From positions 3,534,001-3,598,000 of the forward strand of contig CM063114.1 of NCBI GenBank assembly GCA_031841125.1: a stretch of 64,000 nt of DNA, read 5' to 3'. Origin of the DNA: Acanthococcus lagerstroemiae. Taxonomy: Eukaryota > Arthropoda > Insecta > Hemiptera > Eriococcidae. Position 1 is the stretch's first letter. Each line of letters starts with the position of its first letter. The notes under the pieces are model-generated. The model searched no databases and was not told the DNA's origin. It saw nothing but the letters and a program-made list of their open reading frames with translations. Position numbers and translations under genes: made by a program. Shown here in pieces: positions 11,262-23,879 of this stretch.

Positions 11262-11645
11262 GGCTTCGTGTCGGGGGAGCGTGTAGAGGGGGGCGTTATG
11301 GTTTTCGCTTAAATATACCCCTGGCTGGAAGAAATAAATTTTTATGGAAATTTATAAACACAATTTTCACTCAAGTATACTCACTAGTATGATGTCATAG
11401 TAACAGGTGCATTACGGTTTTCGCTCATGTATACCCAGCAGTATGACTTCATAGTTACAGAAGCGTTACGGGGGGGGGGGCGTAACGGTTTTCGTTCAAG
11501 TATACCCAGTAGTAAAAGCATATAAAATGCTAAAACGTTACTTTAACGCCCATAACGCTCCCTCCGTGACGCTCCCCCGACACGAGTTCAGTGGTTGACA
11601 TTTCCATGGAAATTTATTTTTCTTCTAGCCATGGGTATACTTGAG
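11262..11645. mobile_element. Inverted-repeat (foldback-like) element
   Basis: CGTGTCGGGGGAGCGTG at 11269 is complemented by GACGCTCCCCCGACACG at 11568. Further in, GGCTGGAAGAAATAAATTTTTATGG at 11324-11345 is mirrored near 11605-11632. In between, GTTTTCGCT/CAAGTATACCC and GCGTTACGG words recur several times in both orientations. It looks like a compound foldback element or an element inserted into its own relative. Confidence 0.6.
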
Positions 11646-11928
11646 CGAAAACCGTTACTTCAGCCATGTGCTCATTGATCTTGATCTTTGCTCTCCTGCA
11701 TCATACCCTGCTCCAGAGTGTGAAATGCGTAGAAACAGAAAGGGCCCAAATTGTCGATTCCAGTTTTTTGTTTTTTTTCGAACAAAGTTTTCACTCTTGA
11801 TCACTTTGCGAACTTTCAAACGTGTTTTTCAAAATACAGCTTTTCCGTACCACAGGTTCAAAAATCCCCCTAAAAAATCTTTCTGTAACGCTACAGAGCT
11901 AATTAAAGTTTCATTCGAAAGGCAATTT

Positions 11929-12144
11929 GGACGCTACTCAGCGTAAGGGACCCAACCAACATTTGTAAACAAAATGAGTTATTAGTATCGTTGAAAAGAG
12001 CGTATGTAGAATTTTTCAAAATTGGGAAAAAAGCCTATCAGTAAACGCTATGTCATATAGTTTCTACGTGGCTCTTGAACTTCGAATCACGTGTTCTCAA
12101 AAAACAGATTTTGCTGGTTGGTTCCCTTACGCTGAATAGCGTCC
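11929..12144 (-). mobile_element. MITE 'GGACGCT', copy 2
   Basis: The best-bounded copy: GGACGCTACTCAGCGTAAGG at the left, CTTACGCTGAATAGCGTCC at the right, 216 bp, with ATTT directly repeated on both sides (11925-11928 and 12145-12148), a possible 4-bp target duplication. Internal sequence is the reverse complement of copy 1. Confidence 0.75.
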
Positions 12145-12560
12145 ATTTTATCTAGTATAACCCACTCCCCTCAACTCGATACCGACAAAGTGAACCCTTT
12201 CGATAGAGACGTACACAATTTTTTTGAAAATGCATACATACTTTCAGAGCTCAAGTAAAACGCGCACAAGGAATTCAAAACAAATAATTGAACGAATAAT
12301 TGGCTATTCATTTTGCCAAATGTCATGTATAGCTGGTGAAGCCATTCATCGGAACAAATATCACAAAACGTTCAAAAGAATTTATGATTAATCACTGAAA
12401 CCATTCGAATTTATATAAACTTTTCGGACTCCAAAATGAAGTACTTACATCATCTCGTTAAGGCTGCCTTTATTATTATCAAGAGCAAGATGTGGGTGAA
12501 TATACATTTCGATGATGTTGGGGATTCCTCTATCGTATAGGAAAATCTTCTATCACGAAG

Positions 12561-12667
12561 GGGTTGGTGTGTGGTGGGACGTATGGCGATGCACGCATTC
12601 CAAAGTGGCCCCTATGACACCGCACCCCCGGCCACAGGAACTACCCTTTCGAGCATCGCGTCAGTAG
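12561..12667 (+). mobile_element. SINE fragment, copy 1
   Basis: Matches the internal part of the SINE at 21410-21880: GTATGGCGATGCACGCAT, CCAAAGTGGCCCCTAT, CACCGCACCCCCGGCC and CTACCCTTTCGAG occur in the same order. The tRNA-like head is missing. Confidence 0.75.
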
Positions 12668-13679
12668 GGGTTGTGATTAGGCGATATCAAATGACGCCCT
12701 ATTTTACTCAGCAATGTGTGATGCATCTAATAAAACTATAAAAAAGAAAATGCGGCGACTTGGCTTGCGATCGTTTTCGCCAAGGCAAAGGATGTATTGA
12801 CTTTTCAAAATTCAACAAAATTTTTCTTTTCGCTCTGAACCTGTTTCAGCCACTTTTCTTGGCTTCTTTCTCGCGATCCTGTCTTATGCATTTCTCGCTA
12901 AGAGGATTAAGAGCGTGATCTTCTTTTTGTTCGCTCTCACTCTCTCTCCTTGAGGATCATTCCAATCGGCGAAATGTAAATTTTGTGTATAGTCTGTTGC
13001 TGTACAGTTTTTAGTGAATAAGCGATCTTTGGGCTCGATAGTCGTATCATTGATTAGTCCCTCTTGCCCTCGCGCTAGAGAAACAAACAGAGTGTACACT
13101 TTTGCTGTAAAACGAAACAAGTTTTTCTGAGGCCTCGTGGGGGAGGGTGTCAGGTTGGGTCAATGAGGTACATGGTATTCTTTCTGTTTTGATAGATTTC
13201 AGAAAACTCATCCCTGGCTAGAAAAGAGAAAATATAAGGGACTCGACAGACTTGTCTATTTTCTGGAACAAAATTACTTGTTGCGTTTTGCGGTAAAAGG
13301 CCTCTATCTTATACAACTAACTTTGGGGATTATTAGAAACAGAAGACCGCCGGATCGGTTGAAAAATGAAGGGATACAACTTTCCAATAACCAAACATAA
13401 TAAAAAAGAAGTGTCCAGAAAAAAAAGCGTTTGAATATTTTTGAATGTGAAATCGTGAGACGTATGAAGATTTTCAGATGGCAGTGTTTAGTCTTTTTTT
13501 TTTCAGTGAATATTTCAAGTACGATGGATGGGCATCTTCGCATGCTAAAGTCTACTTTTGGGGTGAATAAATTTCCCCTCTGAAAGAAGGGCTGAAACAT
13601 GTCACCAAATTTGAAATTTTAAATGGTAATCATGCATTCAAAATCAGTTTTTCTCGCATGAAGTTAGATAAGATTTTAG

Positions 13680-16600
13680 TACAAAAATTGTTTTTTCTTT
13701 TCTGAATCAACAGATTTCTTCTTGTTAAAATTTTTTTTCTTTTTTCACAAAGGAAAGAATTTTTCCTTATTCAAGATAACACAAGGGTACTTTTCATTTA
13801 GAAAATAAAAAGTATGATTTTCTTCCTCTTTTTTCAATGGAAGGTTAGAGTCTGCTTTGTCTCCAAGAGAAACATGAAAATTTTGTTGAGAAACAAGAAG
13901 AGATGATTTTATTCATTGATTTTGTTCGAAAAAAGAACAAGTTTCTGTTTCTTCAAGAAAAATAATGAAGTTCATTTGATTCATAAAATACGAGTATAAG
14001 GGACGATTCTCTTTTCTTTCGTCAAAAAGACGAAAGAAGTGCTTCCGCCCGAGGAAAGAAATCATTTTTACCCTTCTTCTAGTTTAAAGAAAGACTATGT
14101 TTCTCGTTTTTCAAGAAATGGAAGAATTTGCTTAAGACCAGGTTCTTCTCATTCAGGAATCGAAGAATGATATTTTTTTTCAAACAACTGTCTCTCACTA
14201 AGTTACTCATACGTCGAAAAAGGGAAGTCGTGATTTTCTTCTTTCTTCTCAAAAAGAGACACACAGGGTTCTTCTTGTCTCAGCCAAGTTTTCCTTTTTC
14301 CTCAAGGAAAGTAAAAAGTTTCTTCCGTATTTCTTAGTTTTGATATCGCGTCGAAACCTGTACGAGCCCCAAAATTCCACAATTTGAAAAATTAAACAAA
14401 CCATCGACTGTAGGTTATCTTCGGGCTACTACTTTCGGAAAATGGTTAGTACTGGTTTCCGACTCCATTCGAGTTTCGTAAATCCATATTTCTCGCTTGA
14501 CAAGAGAAAAGTTTTGTAAACTTAACAAATGATCAAAGTTATAATAAATGTAGAAGATATCTAATTGTTTTTTCTCTAAGGGCAAGAGAACTCTTTTCAT
14601 CAATCATTTTAATTTTCTTTTCGGAAGGAGAAACAAATCAGCCCATCCCTCTCCAAAATATAAGTCCTTAGGAAATATTTTATTTTTTTGATGAGGGAAA
14701 AATTTCATACTTTTCGCTTCTTGAAAAATTACGTTTCTTCCTTCTAGAAGTTTCTCTTCTCAGAAAGAACGAACGAAATTCCTCTCATTCGGGGAAAGGG
14801 AAGGCCGATTTTCTGATAGAAGAACTCCTATTCAAGTGAGGGAGGACTTGACTTTATTTTTCTTCTTTCAAAAAACGGAAAGTTTCTCATTAAAAAAATA
14901 AAAAGTAATAATAAGAAGAAGAAGAACAACAACAAAGTTGGCTTTTAAGGAAAGAAAATAATGATTATCTTCACTTGCCTCGAGGACAGATTAGTTTCGG
15001 CTTCCTCAAAAATTCATTTTCTCTAATTTTTGAAGTTCATTCGATATACTTAAATCAAAAGTAAAATAGTTTAGTTTCATAGTATGGATTTATGACCCCG
15101 AGGTAGTAGTCCCTTCATCAATTTTTCAAGAGATGAAGAAGCATTTCACATTTTACTTAACTGCACGAATGTTGTCGAAATATTTTATGGAAAGATAAAC
15201 TCAATTTTTGGAAATCGTATAATACGGCTGAAATTTTACACCATCACACCTGCTCAAATATTCGAGTTTGGAATTTTTTTCAATGGACTTAGTCTGTTCT
15301 ATATTTTTTTGGACGTAACCTGTTCTACACACATTTTGTGGACTTAACCTGACGGAAACATTATTTTTGCGGTATGAGTATTTTTATTGCATAACAAGTT
15401 TTTGACACTAAAGGATGAATTACTTTTTTAAAAATATAACATGCTCTTCAGTCTGAATAAATCTTCCGATGACTTGACCTGTTCCAACAGAAGATTAAAA
15501 AAAAAAACTATTTAACCTGAGCTATGATTTATGATTTTCTAAAAATTTGATATTTCGAGTCATTTTTGCCAAGTAGAATACTCCCGACCACATTTACTTT
15601 TCATTTCACTGGAATTCCATTTTTGACTTAAGGTCGATTGCAGTATATGGAGAGGGTATGAGTGAGCGATTTTCGGATAGTCTACGTCAAAGTCTTCCTC
15701 CGTCCATAAGTAGAAAAAAGGTTGTTGTAAAATCGTCCTACAGTGTTTATAGAATATCAAATTTTATATCAAAATTTATGAAATATAGATACTCGATAAA
15801 CTGGAACAGTTTATCGGATGTATTTGAAAAACCATGTCACGAAACTTCCCCGCTAAAATGAAGAAGGAACCACCAGATACTGGAATCGAAAATTTACATT
15901 AGTTATGTCCTTTCCAAAAGCGAAGTTATTTTATCTTTTCTTCTGATAAATTCCCCTCTGAATATATATTCTGTATCATGAATTATCGCAAACATTGACG
16001 TAAGTTCGTTTTGGAGGAAAAGAGAAATCGGTGGAAAAACGGGAATTATGGTAATTATATGACGAAGGAGCGAAGAATGTGATTTCTCCAGTGAGAAGTT
16101 TGCAGTATGAGCAATAGATTAATTCTGCAATTGCATCAGTGACATCCTTCTTTCATAATTTTGTAGTGCACGATTTTTTTTCTTCAAAATTTTACCAAAT
16201 TTCCGCCGGTAAATATCGCCTCACCACGGTCACTCACTTCTCAATAGATTGTTAAAAAGGTAATACTTTTCTCTCTAAGGAAGAAAATGCTTATTTCCTT
16301 TCACGTATCATCGCATGAAGTGTTTCTGTTAGGAAAGCCCCGATCAGCGAGGTATCCCATAGTGACCCTAGCAGGAAAGTGCGAATCCGAAGAAAGGAGA
16401 GGCGAAATGGGGGCTTGGGCCAGTCTCATGACGCCTCTCTGGTCACTGATGCGATACTCGAAAGGGTTGTTTTCGGGGCCAAGGGTGCGGTGTCTGGGGA
16501 GCCAATTTGGCATGCGTGCATCGCCACACGCCCCACCACTTTCTGAAGGCTAAGTAGATGAACTATTGCGAACTTTCTTAGTATATTTTAAATAAGGAAT

Positions 16601-17470
16601 GGGTGAGGTCCTTCTCAAATGTGCATTACTAATAAGTAAACTGTACAGAATATAACGCGAAGATCCCCATCTTTGTTTTCTTTTGAAAATTCGGATTAAG
16701 AGGACTTCCTGAAAGTAGACAAAATTTTGATTAACTGTCCCTTTCCACTGGTAAACCAACAAATTTCTTCTCATTAAGAAAAAGTGATTTTTTCATGAAA
16801 AAAGTACTTAATTTTTTGTTATTCCCAGAAGAAAAGTCAAGAGTCCTTCAACTCATTGAAAAATCGAAATAGATGATTTTCTTCTATAAAAATGCACTTC
16901 TTTTCATTGATAAAATAGAAGGGGCAATGTTCTTCACTTTTCTTGAGAAATAGAAATGCTTTTCTTCCCGGAAGAGGGGAACGTAATCCTATACATTAAC
17001 AAAATGAAAAAGATGATGCTCTCCTTCCGCCAAAAAAGGAAAACGAGTTTCTATTTCCTAAAAGAAAGGAACAAAATTCATTTCATTAACAAAAGTTGTA
17101 AGCGATTTTTTTTTTTATTCTCAAAGAAAGGAATCATCCAAGAAAAGAAACCAGACTTTGTTCTTATTTTTTCTCAAAGAAAAAAATACTCGTATGTTTC
17201 TCGTTCTTCAAAAAAAGAAACTGTTCGGATACTTGTCCACCAACAAAAAGAGACTGCATGTGATCTTCTCAGTCAGGATTATGGATGAAATGCGAGCTGC
17301 AAGGAGGTAATGCGGTACTTTTTATAAGTTGTTAAGACAAATTGGTTTGCGCTTTTTCAAAATGTTTCATTTATAACAGGAAAGAATGATTTTTTCTTCC
17401 TCTTTGTGAAAAATATCTTAAGCTTTCTTAATTTGAAAAAGGGAAGAAGATTTTCTCTATTTCCTATTCA
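13680..17470. repeat. Degenerate polypurine/polypyrimidine repeat region
   Basis: Across 13680-14340, 14440-15080 and 16740-17470 short motifs such as GATTTTCTTCTTT, TTCAAGAAA and GAAAAAAGAAC recur irregularly on both strands, often as short local palindromes around a TTCATTGATT core. The open frame at 16956-17288 falls inside this low-complexity DNA and is not considered a gene. A SINE is inserted at 16325-16550. Confidence 0.5.
16325..16550 (-). mobile_element. SINE fragment, copy 2
   Basis: Reverse complement matches 21650-21880: GGCGATGCACGCATGCCAAA, CACCGCACCCTTGGCCCCG, CCCTTTCGAGTATCGCATCAG, then CCATTTCGCCTC and AGGGTCACTATGGG in the same order. It extends further toward the 3' end than copy 1. 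The tRNA-derived head is absent. Confidence 0.75.
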
Positions 17471-17479
17471 AACTGGCCG

Positions 17480-18205
17480 GTTTAAAAAGGGAGAAGTCGC
17501 ATTGAGCCCAAAGTAGAATCGGATTAAAAATCTGATTGAATATTCGAACTCACGTACCGCGAAACCCCCGATACCAACAGTCTGCTTAATTTTCTAAGGA
17601 GGATCAATCTTGCCCATTAGGAAACAAGTTTGGATTTTGGAGCTTAAATTGAGGGTCTATCGAAAATTTAATTTGCTTTTCTAAATGAGCTATTTGAGAA
17701 CTCGTACTGCGATAGCTTTTTTATTGTTTCAAGGAAGTCAAACTGTTTTTTTTTTGGGGGGGGGGGGGGTCGAATTTTGTACTGAAATTGGGATTGAATC
17801 AAGATAGGACTGAATTTTCAAACTCGGTAACCCGAAATCCTGTAGTCCAATACTTGGTTTTATTTTCCAAGTTAGACTCATTTTGCCAATTTAACAAGGT
17901 CAAATTATGATTTGGGGACGAATTTAATTAGTGAGATCAGCGAACCAAAAAAAAACCTATTTCACTACTTTGTTTGAATTATTCATCAGCGAATTCCGCC
18001 TAGCCCGTTTGAAAGGGTTACGTTTTGATTTCCTGAATCAAGATCTGATTAAGAATCTAACTAAGTTTTGACCTTAGTAACTTGACTCCTGCTCCGCTAC
18101 CATGTTCAGTTTTTTCGGCAAAATAAAATTGGCCTATTTCAGGGGGAAAATTCAAATCTAAGGCATCTGTCGGTGTTGAATCGGAATTTTCAAACTCAGC
18201 AACAC
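17480..18205 (+). repeat. Degenerate ~120-bp satellite, related to 52480-54130
   Basis: Phrases of the form GGATTAAAAATCTGATTGAATATTCGAA...CC, followed by a pyrimidine-poor stretch and again GAATCAAGAT.., recur with a spacing of roughly 110-150 bp. They match the units of the long array at 52480-54130. A 13-base G run lies near 17757. Confidence 0.5.
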
Positions 18206-20274
18206 AAACAAACAATTTTGGTAGGTACCTACCTATTTTAAGTTTTCGTTTGCAGTTCCGAAGTTGGTGGTGCTTCCAGCTTTTCCTCTATAGCGGGGGA
18301 GGGGAGATTTTCCACCACAAATTAAACTGGATGACCTTGCAGACACTCATTTGTCTCATTTTTATCCAATTTCCTAATAACGAAACCAAATGGGAGATTT
18401 TCGTACCTTACGTATTTGCATATTCACAGGTTAAAAGTAATTGTTAGCAACCTTTTGTTCGTCGCACATGCCATCAAGTTGAGCCATGTAACCGCTGCTT
18501 GTACTCCGGTATTGCTCTCCCCTCCCCCTGGGAAAATGCCATATACCGGTGCATCTACCAATAATATTATTTTGAATGAAAGCACAACACCCACAAGGGT
18601 ATCAAGAATGAAATTTGAAAAACAATCTACCGAATGAAAACAGATTATTGAAAATGGAAATGGAAAGAAATCAGCCAGTTTTGAAGTACCTTGAACTAGA
18701 ACCAATCCCATGCTGCTTTATTCGCGAAGTGAATTTTTTTCAACCCTTTCAGATTTGCAAATAACACTCCGGCTTGATGCGAGTACAAAGCGTAGGCGAA
18801 GTAAAAAGGCCGAATCTGACGGCAAGTGGGTCTAAACTAATCTTTACTGAGGTAGAGCTGCTATTTTTCTACTCGGTGGCTGGCTGGCCCTAAACGGTAC
18901 TTTTGAGTTTGATTAATGACCGTGATTTGTCGTCTCCGAGTAAAATTAAACAGACTGTACAGTTTTACCACGACGCCTTTTCTACGCTTACGGAATGAAA
19001 ATAATTTGTAAAATTTCAACAGTTTTGATGAACATCCGAAACAGTGTGAATTCGTAATACTTAGAAAGGAACCGAGCCGTATCAGCTGCGCGGTGGAATT
19101 TGAAAACAGCTTTTTAGACTATTTTACGATTATTTAAAGTTTGGGTTCCTTCGATGAAATGAATCGAAATATCGAATTCTCTCAACTTTTAAGGTTATGG
19201 TACCATTCATCATTTCTTAGAAGCAGTATCGGATTCATTTTAGGCTAGGGTTTCATTTACGAAATCCACTATGTTTAACAACACGTTTGTTCGTTGAGAT
19301 CAAATTACCGCCAATCATGCTCGAAAAAATGAAACGATAAAGCCGAGAACGGAAATCCGATTGGTCCAAATATTTTCCATCCACCGCCTAGGGTACGACA
19401 TTACGCCTACTCAATTATTATTTTGTTTTTAGAACAACGAACGGACACAGCGGGTTTTGGAAAAATCCGCTCAGCCTGAAACTATTAAAACTTCGGATAT
19501 AGTGCAGTTGACTGCTGCATGAGTTTTAGGTAAAACAGTTGGAGGGTTGTAAAAGAACAGGGATTCCACCTATATTCCGGGGTAATTACTCTTTTAAAAA
19601 TAAAAACTGCTTCGCTGAAATTGAAAAACTTTCTGACTAAGAAAACAAAATACGTGTAAATTGTCTTCGAAATGGTGTCATTAGTTTGATTGAAATCAAT
19701 GTTGGTTCTAATCAATACACGCGAATTCAATGTGGAAATGGGATCGTGAGAAAGATTATTACCTGTGGGGTACCGTATCGTCGGTGACCGTCGACAAGTG
19801 CAGGATTCCATTTATCCAAATTTGACTCATTTTTTGGTGTTATGCTGGCTAAAAAATTCTAAAAAAAACAACAAAATTTATCGTAAAATAGCATTTTACA
19901 TTCATTTTTGTCATTCTCAAACAAGAACAGCGATGTGTTTTGGTCAAGACACCTGCGTTACGTATTTTTCTGTCATTTGTTGAACAAATTTTTTAGATTT
20001 ACGCATTTTTACTTTACACTGTGAAGCCATGCATGTTAATGGAAAATGGAGTTACGCCCTCTGCTGAATTCAAATGGAGTTACGCAATTTGATTTTGTCA
20101 GTGTGAGCGGAGTTATGTATTTGCTAATTTGTACGGAGTTCCACACTTTTCTGATTTTCAAATAATACAAAAATAATTTTGTTTTTGAAAATTTGAGTTT
20201 TGTCTGTTGGTGTATAATATGTTACCGTTTATAGGTACAATCAGTTAATGTGTATAATTTCATAAAATACTTAC

Positions 20275-20430
20275 CAATTTTCCATCCTTCATTCCTTCTC
20301 TTATTGACGAATCGGGGTGAAATTCAGCAGATCTGCAGTTTTCGTATTTGAAATTTTCAGCCTTGTCAACTTCAAAGAGCATCATACAGAGGCCAAAAAT
20401 AATCAGAAGTTTTGGTTCTTCACAATTCAT
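20275..20430 (-). CDS. Candidate first exon encoding a secretory signal peptide
   Basis: On the minus strand an ATG at 20430 opens 52 codons ending exactly at a TTG|GTAAGT donor. The protein starts M-N-C-E-E-P-K, followed by the hydrophobic core L-L-I-I-F-G-L-C-M-M-L-F and a likely cleavage after V-D-K-A, then E-N-F-K-Y-E-N-C-R-S-A-E-F-H-P-D-S-S. This is a convincing signal peptide followed by a mature N-terminus with one Cys. It lies on the same strand and upstream of the ModSP-like exons at 9516-7946, with no other gene in between, so it may be exon 1 of that gene. The linking exons were not found, so the connection is an inference. Confidence 0.45.
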
Positions 20431-20989
20431 AGCCCTTGGAGGGCATTCTTTCAAAACAATCAGGCTAAAACTTTGAATTGTTGTGTATGTTAACAAATAA
20501 AGACCTCCAAAATGTTTAGTCAATTACATCATAAGAAGAAGTATCGGGAGCTAGAAGCTAGTGAGAATTTTAATGAAATTATATACTTCCTTAGATTTCG
20601 TTATAAAATGTTGGAAAATAACTGCAGTTACGCACTTTGCAGTGTTCATCAACTCTCTGATATGACACCCCAAAGGGTGGATACAAGGGCCTGAGGGGCG
20701 GTGTCCCTAGGGATGGTCACCAATGATATTAATTTCAATTTAGTTACCAACTAATTTCGATTCTTTTTCCTTAATGATGAAAATGCGCCGTATTTTCAGC
20801 CGGCTGTGTAGTGCGTTTCACCTGTGTTAATAAAATTGCATAACCAGTTCGCCGCAAATACGAACCAGTACACGCAGGATATAGGATGGGTGGAAAATTG
20901 AGATTAAGAAAAAAGTACAATGGTAAACAGGCAAAGCATTTTTTAATTTTTTTTTCTCGTTACAGCCTCGGATAGACAGGTTTTTAATT

Positions 20990-22725
20990 AATTACACATT
21001 TTTATTTTATCTTTCCTTCTTCGACAGGTGACCACCGTCTACCTCGCCTATTTGCGGGCCTAAGCATTTGTGGCGTTCCGCCAGAATATCCTATTGTGAG
21101 CATCGTTAGCCCAGTGAGGACCAATTTAATTTAATATTTTATCAATCCGCATTGTAGGTAGCCTCCCTCTGTTTCGTCGTAAGGGACCCATAGCATTGCG
21201 ATCAGGTTCCATTTACTCTTGCCCCCCTAATCATGTGCCCTGCATATCTTTTTTGAGTTTTTTGACGGTGCAGCCTATTCTTGGATTTTAGTTTCTTCTT
21301 TAATTTTCTCAATACTGACTTTGTCTTTCAATCTGATATTTAGTATCTTCCTGAGTACGGCATATTCTGTCTTTTTTAGTTTAGAAGTTAGCTTTCTCGT
21401 CAGAGACCGGTCTGGTTGGCCGAGTGGATAGCGCACTGGTTTCGGAATCCGGAGGTCCCGGGTTCGAGCCCACTTAGCTGTTCACTACATTTTGACCTAG
21501 GCCGGTTTCTCGGCAAGACGAGAAGAGGGCTAAGACAGCCCTAACAGCCTCCCCGACGTCTCTGAAGTAATGTTCGAAAGAGCAGATTCCAGGGCTCGGG
21601 TTGATAGTAAAATTAGAAAAGAGAGAGACCATGCCTGGCTCAACGTAGGCATTGGTGTGGTGGAACGTATGGCGATGCACGCATGCCAAAGTGGCCCCTA
21701 TAACACCGCACCCCCGGCCCCGGAAACTACCCTTTCGAGTATCGCATCAGTGACCGGAGGGACGCTTTGAGGCCGGCTCGCGCCACCATTTCTCCTTCCC
21801 GCAACGGTGCGCGCGTCCTACCAGGGCCACCATGGGGTTTCCCTACTGACCGAGGTCCGCACCCTCTGAGCGCTCGCCTGGAATTCAGATCCTCATTTCA
21901 ACTGCACTTCTTATTTCCCTAAGTATTTGTGATGAGGTCGCGCGCAATAGAAGAAAAGTACAGAAATTTAACGATGTTTTTAAGAAAGTCCTTCTTGTCG
22001 ATCACTTTCTCTCTTTCCCAAAAGGCGTCAAGTCGCACAAGAAAGCCGTTCCAGTTCATAAAATTGTTCTTCAAAATAACTTTTTTCTAATGCATCAATA
22101 CGTCTTCACTGTAGTGCAAAGGGGTGGAATTACAAGATTTTTTCTTTCAATCACTTTTAAAGCTGATTTCTCCATTTTTTGTCCTTTTCATTTTTTTCTT
22201 CGTTTTGTATTCAAACAGCTGTATTTTTAGATACACTGAAGCTCTTGGGTTAGAACAGGCCTCATTTTAATTTTAAAAAACCGTACTATTAGGTACTGGC
22301 CTCCACTCTATTTCGACGGCAACGACCCTTTCTACATGGACGTACACATTTTTGTTTTCGACGAATTTATGTTGAGGCCTGTCCTCTTGCACTCTTTTTA
22401 TAATCCAGTCCCCCTCCCATCTTAGTCCTCTCTTTTGTATTTTTGCCTTTTAATACAATATCGTTGCAAACCTAAGATTGTTCAGAATCTTCTCTCCTAT
22501 TTTTAGTCGCATTCCATCACAATCTAATTTCCGAAAGACTTCCTCTAAAGTGAAAATGTTTGGGGAAAGAGGGTCCCCATTGTTCAGGTAGCATTCTGCC
22601 ACCAGCTTCCGCTCCTAACTCATTTTTGCCAAAAATTGACTTAATACGTTTTGGAATAGCAGCCTTCAGTTCCTGTCAGTCCCGGGGCCTTGTTTAATTT
22701 TAGTTTTTGTCTACCCCCTTTGTAT
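20990..22725 (-). pseudogene. Broken RTE-type LINE reverse transcriptase, split by a SINE
   Basis: Minus-strand translation of 22640-22250 gives N-G-D-P-L-S-P-N-I-F-T-L, E-E-V-F-R-K-L-D, then G-E-K-I-L-N-N-L-R-F-A and, after a one-base deletion, N-D-I-V-L. These are the GDPLSP and FADD motifs of non-LTR reverse transcriptases; the first catalytic Asp is changed to Asn and the frame is broken there. I-N-S-S-K-T-K-M follows. Downstream, 21395-21160 reads L-R-K-I-L-N-I-R-L-K-D-K-V-S and I-K-E-E-T-K-I, the usual C-terminal region of RTE-clade proteins. The SINE at 21410-21880 separates the two parts. Multiple stops and frameshifts: a dead copy. Confidence 0.75.
21410..21880 (+). mobile_element. 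tRNA-derived SINE, longest copy
   Basis: The head contains a polymerase III A box TGGCCGAGTGG (21417-21427) and a B box GGTTCGAGCC (21461-21470) at normal tRNA spacing. The surrounding arms do not pair into a cloverleaf (acceptor and part of the T stem fail), so it is not a functional tRNA. A body of about 400 bp is shared with 12561-12667 and 16325-16550. It interrupts the LINE remnant. The tail end near 21880 is defined only by where similarity to copy 2 stops. Confidence 0.85.
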
Positions 22726-23879
22726 TTCTCGTTCAAAAGATAGTGGTACGGGTTCACGGCCAGGATCGACAAGTGAGCACAGTGGCCATTATATCCAGCT
22801 CCCACCCCCTGTACTCTCACTCACCTCAGAATATAAATTCTTGTAAAAGTTTGTAGCCAGTTCAATAATACCTAACCTATTGTACACATTTGTACCAGCT
22901 CATCTTCCCCCCCCCCCTCCATCGGGCTATACGCATAAGGATATTTGAGAATAATGTTCATCGTGTAACTGAAATATGAAATTAATGATTTGAATAATTT
23001 TGTTGACAAATTGAAGCCCCATAAGAGAATGGAGAGTGGGTCTTACCGCATGAAAATTTTTCAATTAAAAAATTCGGAGTACAGTTGAAAATTTAAAAAA
23101 AAATTTCAAAAATGAAATACGTTGGTGAATGAAATGGTCACAAGATCAAAGCTGGAAATTTACAAAAATGTATTCCTGTTGAAAATGGATTTCGTAGACA
23201 CTGACTTCTCTGGAGTGAGGATCGTAAGAATTTATATTAGCGTGGTCCAGAATTTCGCTTTTTTTTTGAAATGTTTGTTCCTACAGCTAAACTTATTGTT
23301 CCTTTTGGTCCAGAAACCCGTCAGCCAAAAGTTCTTTAAAACATAAAAATTCTGAGGAGGTTTTCCGGGGGAGGGGGTAAGTTTAACATAGGATACCTCG
23401 GAAGGAAAACCTGCAATATTGCTTTAAAGCTTTCAGAAAATCGAATTTGGTCGAAAAAATTATTTGACTATGAGAAATTATTTTCATTGGTGTAAGAACG
23501 GAGTAACTATGGAGAATTTTGAAAAAACGTTGGATTCAAAGATCTTTGGCCTTCATTGAATTTAGGGTAACAGGTACACCCTTTTGAACTTCGAGCATCA
23601 CAAATTACAAAAACCGAATAAAAGGGTGAAAACGATTGTTCACTTGGATTTCAGAAACGCTAAATCCATTTATGATGTTTTCGGTTTAAACCCCTTATTT
23701 TAAGGACTTCATTGAGGGGGTAAGACTTATACATAACAAATAATACCGTCAAGTATGTCGAACATGAAATTTTTGGAGTCGCTGAATACGTTCTTGAGGT
23801 TATTTTGACTGAAACTCCTTAATGATGGTCCAAATGGAGCAAGGACGTATTTTCAAAATTATTCAAAGTATCTCAATAA

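Noticed and set aside
16956..17288. 110-codon plus-strand open frame
   Set aside because: Low-complexity Lys/Phe-rich peptide from the polypurine/polypyrimidine region; no domain.
21410..21483. tRNA gene
   Set aside because: A and B boxes are present, but the acceptor stem does not pair and the T stem is only partly paired; it continues into a repeated SINE body.
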